Below are positions 1 to 8,050 of a stretch of DNA of 16,115 nt, one piece after another. The position numbers and the translations under genes were made by a program. The notes below the pieces were generated by a model that made no database searches, had not been told where the DNA came from, and was given only the letters and a program-made list of their open reading frames with translations. The stretch spans positions 5,019-21,133 of the forward strand of contig BRYA01000247.1 in the NCBI GenBank assembly GCA_030267965.1, in the 5' to 3' direction. Each line of letters begins with the position of its first letter. The first letter of the stretch is position 1. This DNA is from Triparma columacea (lineage: Eukaryota > Sar > Bolidophyceae > Parmales > Triparmaceae).

Positions 1-138
1 CTTGGGCTTCCGAAGACCAGCAGCGACCTCGGCCGCTTCGTTCATCGGCCTGAAATCCATGCAGCACTCATTGCAGGAATCGCGTTTGTGCAAGGCACAG
101 AAGATGCGATTGTACTCGTCCGTGATTGTGTCAGGCAT
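1..138 (-). CDS. Cys/His-rich protein, N-terminal 46 codons (partial)
   Basis: Read on the minus strand, an ATG at 138-136 opens a frame that stays open for 46 codons to the window edge, so only the N-terminus is visible. Residues 14-26 (CALHKRDSCNECC) give a C-x2-H-x4-C-x2-C pattern that could bind one zinc ion, followed by a DF-R-MN segment and an Ala-rich helix-like stretch. I recognise the general look of small Cys/His knuckles at the N-termini of algal and fungal hypothetical proteins, but I cannot name the family. The sequence CCAGACC just before the ATG resembles a 3' splice site, so a 5' UTR intron is possible. It lies in the same orientation as the gene at 311-799, about 170 bp downstream of it. 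The coding call rests on protein-like composition and the Cys/His pattern only. Confidence 0.5.
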   Translation of the reverse strand, partial: MPDTITDEYNRIFCALHKRDSCNECCMDFRPMNEAAEVAAGLRKPK

Positions 139-310
139 GGTCTGGAGAAATCTGATTTACGGGGCGCAGGAGGTCCAATATACGAGATTAAAAAAGCCAG
201 TAAAAACCGTTGTGACGAGGGGGGTGGTGTTGGGGGAGCGTTGGGCAAGTTTTGCTTGTGATAACGGAGCTTCTAGTCGAAGTTGGTGTAATACAAAGCT
301 CGAGTGCTAG

Positions 311-799
311 TTATTGGGCGGTCGCAAGCACAATTATTTTTGTGGTAATGGGTGCAAAGTGAAAATTGACAAAAATCGGCAAAATGAAATTGATTAACTG
401 AGACTTAAAAAATCTATTATATATTACTGTATCAAATTTAAACCCCTCTTCGTCCTGCTCCCCATCGAACTTGTCCTTTTGCCACTTCAATCTCGCCCCC
501 ACCAACTTTGCCTTCAGCATCAGAAGATTGCTCGTGTTGCTGATTTCCTCATCCCCGAGCCCCCGCAACCGATCTTCTACTCTCTTTTTATTCCCTTCCG
601 TCCATTCCCCCTTTCGTGCCTGCACGACCAACGTGTGGTACTTGCTGCTATTCACAAAACCCCCAAGCCTTGTCCTGTAGAACTTGCTCTTATTCTCCTC
701 CTCCTCCCTCCTCCCGGGATCAGCCCTTCTTTTCTCCCTTAACTTCATTTTGACCCTTTTGAGCAATTCCGCACACTCAATATTGTTGATTTTCTCCAT
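311..799 (-). CDS. hypothetical basic, charged small protein
   Basis: A 162-codon frame runs from ATG (799-797) to TAG (313-311). Residues 1-120 are rich in Lys, Arg and Glu, look helical and soluble, and contain the compact stretch FYRTRLGGFVNSSKYHTLVV. The last 40 or so residues are encoded by AT-rich DNA, are hydrophobic and look like read-through of 3' flank, so the true 3' end may differ (an unseen splice or an annotation limit). No known domain was recognised. The start follows CATTCCAG directly, and TGCTAAC lies about 25-30 bp upstream, which suggests a 5' UTR intron ending just before the ATG. The gene is divergent from the large channel-like gene at 1022. It could be a nuclear or RNA-binding protein from composition alone, but no function can be supported. 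Confidence 0.45.
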   Translation of the reverse strand: MEKINNIECAELLKRVKMKLREKRRADPGRREEEENKSKFYRTRLGGFVNSSKYHTLVVQARKGEWTEGNKKRVEDRLRGLGDEEISNTSNLLMLKAKLVGARLKWQKDKFDGEQDEEGFKFDTVIYNRFFKSQLINFILPIFVNFHFAPITTKIIVLATAQ

Positions 800-945
800 C
801 TGGAATGATGGGTAACGACGATGCAGTTAGCAACACAATTTCTCCAACTCCCGACCTTTTCCCCCCAAAAGACCCGACCCATGCCTCTGTAATTCCCTCT
901 CGCATCGATCCCAACCCGCATATATCTCCTAAAACATTCACTCAC
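800..945 (-). other. candidate 5' UTR intron of the 311-799 gene
   Basis: On the minus strand a donor-like GTGAGTG starts at 945. A TGCTAAC branch-point-like motif lies near position 830, and CATTCCAG ends at 800, immediately before the ATG of the hypothetical gene. The 146-bp length fits the other introns in the window. No ATG lies between 1021 and 946 on that strand, so the upstream exon would be untranslated. This is inferred from motifs only. Confidence 0.4.
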
Positions 946-1021
946 CCTTAATTTCTTTACCCAAACAAAATTCTCCTCCTCCAGCTTTCTGGATTTTTGA
1001 CTTAAATTTTTTTCTCTTGAG
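800..1021. promoter_or_regulatory. shared upstream region of two divergent genes
   Basis: These 222 bp separate the ATG of the minus-strand hypothetical gene (799) from the ATG of the plus-strand channel gene (1022). No clear TATA box was seen for the plus-strand gene. The 70 bp before ATG 1022 are pyrimidine- and T-rich and end in TTTTTTTCTCTTGAG. If the minus-strand 5' UTR intron is real, the two 5' UTRs come within about 75 bp of each other or overlap. Confidence 0.5.
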
Positions 1022-4000
1022 ATGCCAACTGTGAGAGTATGCTCAGCTCACAACCTCGCATCGGACTTTTCCACGACGACCCGACCATTTTGTACAGTCC
1101 ATCTCGGGAAGCGGCTACTTGGGAAGACGAGCATATTGTTTGATCCAAGCGATGACAAGGGGGAGCTCTTTCGATGGTTAAAAGATGATGAAACTGCCAC
1201 ATTCAACTTCACGAAGGGCGATATTGACACAATGTTCGAGTCCTCCTCGGAGGAGGAGGACGAATCCGACTTAGAAGAGTCCGATTCTGATTCCGTAGCC
1301 AACTCTGTTGCCTCCCCTACCTCCTCGGTTTCCACAACCTCCACAACCTCTACTTCTCCGTCATCCACCGATTCCCACTCCACGTCGGACTCTTCTAAAC
1401 GCCAACACCGCGACATTATTATAAACTGTTATCACTCTGAATCTGTCCACAAGAAGAAGACCAAATATTTGGGATGTGTCATTATTCCCCTTGACGATGT
1501 CCTTAAGCTCCCACCAGGCAAACCCCTGGTCCAGATATATGAACTTAAGCCAAATAGAAAGAACAAGCGCGCGCACATCCAGGGGCAGCTTACCATATCT
1601 ACTCAAGCCTCAACAATGTCCGAGGCTTTGTCTAAGCTCCTCCTGGACGAGTCGGAAATAAATGCTTCCAACACTCTCGCGATACTGCAGCAGTCCAAGG
1701 AACGACGAACCAAGAACGCGAAGACTAGCGAGAAGATCGACCACGCTCTTGAGGACCACTGGAACAACCTCGAGGGCATGGCTGCCGAGAGGGTGGACAG
1801 GCAGCTCGAGAGTGAGGGTAAGGCCCCTATTTCCAAGCCCAAGAAGAAGGAGATGAGCTACATCCAAAAGGTTATGACCGGGGCGATCTTTCAGGCGCCC
1901 CTCCCGGATCCAGGGTCGACGAACACGAAGAAAAAGAAGTCAAAATTCGAAGCCAAGAGGGGAACCCCGGCAGACCGTAAGATTGCGCGAGAAATTCAGA
2001 CGGGCTCCGACTTACAACTGATGAACATGGGAGTTGAAGAGAGGGCGGCAGCTGAAGCCATCGCCAAGCATAAGTCGAGCAAGGTGAGAGCGGATGCTGG
2101 AAGATAATCCCTAAAACCTGAAGCATAACCAAACTGCTATGCTAACCCCCACCCCCTCACTCCCGTTCGGTAGATGAAAAGCTGGAAGAGGTTTCACCTG
2201 GACGATCCAGACAAGTGCGAAGCGTACCCCCTCTTTGACAAGATTTTCCATGGCGGAGAGACAATGAAGGAGTTCGGGATTGCAGTCTCGCTCTACTTTT
2301 CTCTCTTGCGGTGGTTCCAAACGATCCTCCTCGTTCTCATCATACTCTCAGGTTATTTGACCTACCAAACATTGGAAGGTAAGTGCGTAAGGGCTAACTG
2401 TAATGCGCATTTAAGGATCCCAACCATTCAAACTAACCATCTCAACCCAAAACTAACACTGATCATCTCTACTCGCGCAGCCTACGACGAGGACAACTTC
2501 ACCTCAGAAGCCAGAATGTCTATATTCATTAGCTTGTCCTCAATATCCTTCAGGGACTCACCCGACGGCACCCCCGATGCGTACCACTGGACCCTGTGCG
2601 GACAAGTAGTATGCAGTATGCTGGGAGTAATGGCAGCCAGGGTGTATACCAAGCACAATGTGGCGGAGATTAACGACGGAATCATATCCTCTGCCGATTT
2701 CGCCGTCGAGATTACAAACCTTCCAAGGAAGTTCCTCACTGGGGACCCGAACCTGCAAGCACTAGATAGCCCAACAAGGCAAGGAAGGAGCAGGTGAGAT
2801 CGTAGCCTTGCTTGGCCAAATTCCCTCCCCCCCCCCCCCCTTACCCCCCCTCCTCGCAGAAACAACAGCCAGGGGAGAGGGAAGAAGAAGAGAAACAAGA
2901 ATAGCAAAAATAGATCGAAATCGAAATCGAAGTCAGACCACCCCAAGGAGCTCACTGCTCAGGACATTGCAGATCACTTTTCACATTTCGGCAAGGTCAT
3001 CCACGTGGCTCTCGCATTCAACGTAAAGAAGTTTTGGGAACTTATGGACGAAAGGGATAAAATCAGGGGAAAGATCGAGGAGTTGCACCAGCACCGTGCC
3101 ATAACGAAAAAGTCTTCCAGTTCCGCTTCCGCCAAACAGCGAAGAACTAAGCACTTCGAGAAGAAGCTCGAAACTGTATACAAGAATCTTTCCATCACCA
3201 ACAAAAAGATCCGCAGGATGGACCTCGGGCCCAAGTTCAAGCCAGCCGATGACGACACTGAGCCTCTCCCCACGGGATGCTGTACCTTTGACAAGATTAC
3301 CCACCACCAGTTCAAGACGACAGGGCACGCATTCGTCATGTTCCAGTACACCAAGGACGCAGCATTCTGCATGAAGCAGCTCAACAAGCGACCGAAGCAC
3401 ATCTACGGCATCAACTACACCACTGCCGGCAACAACCTCAAGAGGTTCATGAAGGACGGTCAGCAGAGGGCGTCCGACTGGGTACAGAAAATTCAAGTCA
3501 AGCGCCCAACCGAGCCTAGGGATGTCCTGTGGAAGAACCTGGAGTACAGCGTTAGACAAATTCGCCTCCGCGCTTTCTTCCTTTGGGCGGCCCTGCTCCC
3601 CCTCATGTTGATCAGTTTTGCCATTACGTGCATAATATCAATGGTCAAAGTGGACCTCTATCGCCAGTGCAACGACGTCTCCGTAGACACCTCAAAGGCC
3701 ATATTCACCGGACTCGACGAGCTTGTGAAGTCCTACATTTACTCCGGCACGGTTCCTTCCTGGTTCTGCGAGGACGGGTACATATACCTTCTCACTATTG
3801 TTTCCTCAGTCGTAATTGCCGTGACAAATGTACTTCTCGCCAAAGCTGTGCAGATTCTGACTCTTCGCCTCGAGCGATCTCACTGCAAGTCCAAGATCCT
3901 CGGCAAGATCGTTTTCAGAATGGCCCTCGCCCAGTACATCAATTCTTGCGTATCTCTTCTAATCACCTACAATAACTACAGCACCTGGGAACAGCGAGGA

Positions 4001-7000
4001 GACCTTATCGATTCTGCTGTCTCCTTCATGTTCGTGACAGCCTTCCAGCCCGTCGTGGCACTCTCCTTGAAGCGCTACTTTTATCCCATCGTCAAGTCCT
4101 TCGGCAGGCGGAACGCCATCACCACCCGGGCTCTCAACGACTCTTACCTCCCTCCACCATTCGAGCTCGAGAGAAAGTACGCCCACCTCATCTGCATCTT
4201 CATGAACGCGCAATTCTTTGTCGCTCTCGTGCCCGGAGTCGTGCTGATTGCCTTCTTTGGGCTCACTGTTGCGTTTTGGTGCGACAAGGTCCAACTTCTC
4301 CGCATTTGCAATAGCAAGTCCCTCATCTACTTGAATGAGAGCGGGGCGATGAACGCCCTCAGCCTTTGCGCGTTCATGACGGTAATAACGTCTGTCGCTG
4401 GTTTCCTAATCACGGGGGTTTTGGCGACAGCGCAGTCTGGTCAGACGTTTGAGTCGGCCCTCGAAACCCAGGCAAGCCAACCGTACGCAATCATAATCTG
4501 GGTGGTAGTATTTCTCTACGTTACCCTCCCTCTATACCGGGACGCGATTGTCAGGCAAATGATCAAGAATTCGCGAAAGCTCAAAGAGGAGTTGCTGTTT
4601 GCAAAGGAGGGCGCAAAAAAGAGGTTTGGACGAAAGTATCTGTGCTGCGGCGGAAGCAAGCAGGCTGTGAAGGAGGCGGGAGAAGACGACGAGGAACAGG
4701 ACGAAATGTCTTCGAAGGGGAGGAGGAAGGACAGGAAGACACTCCGCAGCGGTAAGCTCTCCAACAAGGGAGAGATTGGAGACACGAGCGGGGATTTCTT
4801 CACGGACGATCGCATCGTCAACGTCGTCAAGCACTTTCAGGCTCCCACTCCGTCCTGCATGATGCCCTACCAGAAGATCCAGAATGCTGTCCTCCACAAC
4901 CACGCAGTCGATGCCATGGTCATTCTCGATGGTAGTGGAAATGGAGAGCTCCATGCCGACGACTTTAAGGAGGCCTTGGAAAACCTCGGGATCCACCTCA
5001 AACCTCATCAGGCCGAAGCAGTGGTCCAGCTTTACGACACCGATGGCGACGGTTTCGTCTCCACCGAGGAGTTCATGGACGCAGCATCCATCTACAAGGA
5101 CGACAACGGCTACGTGGACTTTTTTGCTTTTGCCAACGGAATCGTGAAGGAACTAGAGGAAGAGTTTGGACCGATTGACGCGAGCGACTCTAGTTCCTCC
5201 ACTTCAGAGGATGACGAGTTCTCTGACGTCGACTCAGTCACGGACGAGAACGGCCGCCACACCCCCTCCCACCGTCGCCGCCGCTCTACCACGCGCAGGA
5301 GGGGTTTGTCCATCGAGACGCCGCCCATTCCTACTGACGACGTTGGCAAACTCGAGGATCTCATTTCCAAGAGAATGAAGATCCAGCACTACGAGAAGAC
5401 AGGGCAGGAACTGACTTGGGAAGACTACGAGGGCACCGGTATTCCTCGGCCTAAGCACATCGTCCACAACTTTGCCGGAATGAGCAAGAGGGCAAGAGCT
5501 CACTACGCCTACAAGCACACCCCGACGAAACGCTCCCCGAGGCGCTCCCCAGGAAATTCGCCCGTCAAGTTCTCCCCCTCGCCAAGGTCGCCTCCAAGGA
5601 ATATCCTGACTCCGGCCGTTCGAAGTCCCAGAAGTCCAGGGGTTGCGAGTATTGGAAGCAGCGTTACCGCCTTTTCAGACTTGAGCCCCAAGAGGAGCAG
5701 CCCCAATAATAAAGGAATTATCTCTCCGTCCGCTTCCGTTCCGACGGGTCCCAAGATGGGTGGCTACTTTGACCCCGAGACCAAGAGGTACGTGAGCAAG
5801 GCAATGCATGAGCAGGAGTATATGGAAAACTCCGACGTTTCGGCCCTCTTCGACGGTGCCCATGTCAACATCAGGAGTGAAGCCGAGGAATTGTTCTACA
5901 AGTACTCCCCCGATAAGGGCAATCAAGCCAGGACGACGAGTCAGGATGAGAACGAGCTCAGCGCCACAGTCCTCAACCTTGGCAACAAGCTCCACCGCAT
6001 GGCTACTGCCGCTTTTGACGACGGCGTGGCTGTGGACAAGCTCGTGGACCTACAGACCCCGGGAGGCTTCTGGAATCTCAACGCCGCCCTTTGCGTCCAG
6101 CTCAAATTACAGTTGAGCGAAACGACAAAGGCCAAGCCCATTGGCTGCGAGAAGGAGTTCTGGGCCACGGAGCTCGTGCTCGTCTTCTTCGAAAAGTACC
6201 ACCAGAGGCAGGTGAAGCAGTGGGAACTCAGCAACAAGGTCGGCAGGATGTGGATCGCGAAGCGGAACGGCGCCCTAAGCGAGAGGTACGACAAAGCGGT
6301 CAGGAAGAGGGCCGCCAGATTCCTTAGGATGACCATAGGGGGAGACACGTGGGACGAGAGAGGGGAGGACGACGATGTTGTTGACAACGACGAAGAGGCG
6401 GTTTTGTTCTACGAGAAGGAGAGACAGTTCGAAGAGAAAGTAGAAGAGGAGGCTAAGACGAGCTGGTCCCGAAAGAACACCTGGTCCAGCAACGACGTCA
6501 CGCCCAAGCTCACCCCGGAAGAGGAGCACAGGAGAAAGATGCAGATGCAAGTTTGGAAGAAGGTCAGCTTAGGGTTGGCTGCGAAAATGACCAAGAAGGA
6601 GAGGCACAGGAATACCATGGACGAGTTCTTCTTCCTCGTGGACGACGAGGATGACATGGTGGAGGAGGAAGGGGGAGAGAGGGGAAGGGTTGGGAGGAGG
6701 AGCGTCACCTTCGACCCGATTGCCGACACAAACGAGGGAGACAAGATGCTGGACAAGAGACTGGTCGATCTACCGCCGAGCGTGGTCAGGGCGCCGAGGC
6801 GACACGAGAAGGTGAGGGTTAGAGGAAGGGGGGGGGGAGTGAAACACACCTTTTTTCGATGATCAACTTACCCCTTGTCGTCCCCTTGTCGTCCCCTTCT
6901 CGTCACAGAGTGCCTACACGGTGGGAGATCTCAACCAGGAGGGGGCCAAGAGGGCTTTGGCGAAGAGGAATGTTACCCAGCACACTCTTGGATTAACCTG

Positions 7001-7970
7001 CAGCAAGCACGCCGACAAGAACGTGTACGTGGAAATCAAGCCCCTTTGCGCCAGGCACTTTATCTGCCGCCAGCCCCCCCCGGTTCCTGGGGAGGAGAGG
7101 GGCCCGGAGCCGGTGACGCTGGTGTGCGTGGCGGAATTCGGGAGGCAACAGAGCGACCCTGTGAGCATCTGCGCGGGGGGAGTCCCGCCGGGTTACCAGG
7201 GGGACGTACTGAAGGTGCACTTCTCGAAGGAGTTTATGAAGGTAAGGGTGAAACTGTTTCAGACGCCGAACATTCCGATCGGAGGAGTCGGGATCGACTT
7301 GGAGGAGAAGTTGAGGGGGGGAATGCTGGACAGCGAGTTCAAAATGTTTGTGGTGGACATTGTTGGAGAGGAAGAACAGGTCGGGAGCAAGGGGGGATAT
7401 CATGGGCAATTCGCCGCCATGATGAGGTTGGTGGGAGGCGGATCGAGGGGCGAGACAGGGGGCAGGAACGGGGCGGAGGAGGGGGCGGGAAGCCCATCAC
7501 GAGAGAGGGTGAGGAGGAGGGTAGAGGAGGCCATGAAGGTCGCAAAGGAGGAGGTGGGGAAGTTGGGAGGAGCAGGGGCGGGGGAGAAGAAGGAGGAGGA
7601 GAATGGGGAGGAAGGGGAGGGATGGGAGGCCGTGAAGAAGATGGTCCTGGAGGGTATCAAGGACGAGGACGTGACGAACTCTTACAGGGTGAAAGTAAAG
7701 ATCGGGGAGGAGAAGAGGCAGAAATTAAAGTGGGAGGGACCGACGAGCGGAAATTTCAGGGTGATCTCGACGAACCCGAATGTCATGGTCCCCTTGAACG
7801 GGGAGGTGAGGATCGGGCTGGGGGAGGACAAGATCGGAGTTTTGAGGCTGTTGTTCTGCGAGAGCAAGGTACCTATGCAAATTCAGGCGGGACTTATCGT
7901 CGTGAGGAAGGAGGACGGGTTTGTCATGGAAAGGCTGAGGTTCACAATCACTCACGACGAGGCGGTGTAG
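1022..7970 (+). CDS. OSCA/TMEM63-like channel with C2, EF-hand and C-terminal modules
   Basis: Five exons (1022-2083, 2174-2378, 2481-2793, 2860-6811, 6909-7970) join in frame to 2197 residues. Residues 1-200 resemble a C2 domain interrupted by a Ser/acidic insertion at about 75-128. The channel part has hydrophobic helices near 388-420, 459-477, 766-790, 832-860, 877-899, 910-933, 968-1000, 1024-1050 and 1069-1090. Between the second and third lies a cytosolic RRM-like region starting SADFAVEITNLP, and PTEPRDVLWKNL precedes the third; both match the OSCA/TMEM63 pattern, a family of stress-gated cation channels. EF-hand loops sit at 1217-1228 and 1253-1264 (DTDGDGFVSTEE, canonical), with a degenerate third after them. 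Residues 1415-1470 are rich in SPR/SP. Residues 1574-1690 (LQTPGGFWNLN, FWATELVL) resemble the VWA5A/PARP4 tail. Residues 2099-2197 look like an MSP/Ig-type sandwich, reminiscent of nephrocystin-4. The family call is by motif memory. Joining the C2 exon is well supported, but an independent start at 2174 remains possible. Confidence 0.75.
2084..2173 (+). other. intron 1 of channel-like gene
   Basis: The donor is AAG|GTGAGA, a GCTAAC branch-like motif lies about 35 bp before the end, and the acceptor is TTCGGTAG. The intron is 90 bp, phase 0. It contains an in-frame stop (TAA at 2105), so reading through it would end the protein after the C2-like exon. Confidence 0.8.
2379..2480 (+). other. 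intron 2 of channel-like gene
   Basis: The donor is GAAG|GTAAGT, several CTAAC motifs are present, and the acceptor is CGCGCAG. The intron is 102 bp, phase 1. Its length is a multiple of three and it has no in-frame stop, so frame alone does not exclude retention. The splice signals and the non-protein-like translation favour removal. Confidence 0.8.
2794..2859 (+). other. intron 3 of channel-like gene, with a 14-C tract
   Basis: The donor is GCAG|GTGAGA and the acceptor is CCTCGCAG. The intron is 66 bp, phase 2. The pyrimidine tract is an uninterrupted run of 14 C (2827-2840) followed by a second C run. The downstream frame continues into a Lys/Ser-rich linker and the RRM-like region. Confidence 0.85.
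6812..6908 (+). other. intron 4 of channel-like gene
   Basis: The donor is GAAG|GTGAGG and the acceptor is CGTCACAG. The intron is 97 bp, phase 0. It contains the in-frame TGA (6860-6862) that would otherwise end the protein. A GTCCCCTTGTC/GTCCCCTTCTC direct repeat precedes the acceptor. Joining the last exon adds 353 residues. Confidence 0.75.
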
Positions 7971-8050
7971 GGAAGAAGGGAAATTTTGTTGTTTGTATTG
8001 AAATTACAATGAAACGTTTTTTTAAAAGCATTCACCAGAAGCAGCGTTGT
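7971..8050. other. 80-bp convergent 3' intergenic region
   Basis: This lies between the TAG of the channel-like gene and the TAA of EF-G on the other strand. It is AT-rich, with T runs (7977-8030) and no open frame. Both 3' UTRs and polyadenylation sites must lie here or overlap the neighbouring coding region. No canonical AATAAA was seen. Confidence 0.6.

Noticed and set aside
471..742. Plus-strand frames at 471-680 and 479-742
   Set aside because: They are the complement of the Lys/Glu/Arg-rich minus-strand gene. Their composition (Pro, Ser, Leu, Phe) is what antisense of such a gene gives.
2974..6849. Several minus-strand open frames of 100-190 codons across the channel gene
   Set aside because: The large plus-strand exon has conserved motifs (EF-hand, OSCA-like region). 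The antisense frames have no recognisable domains and follow from its codon usage.
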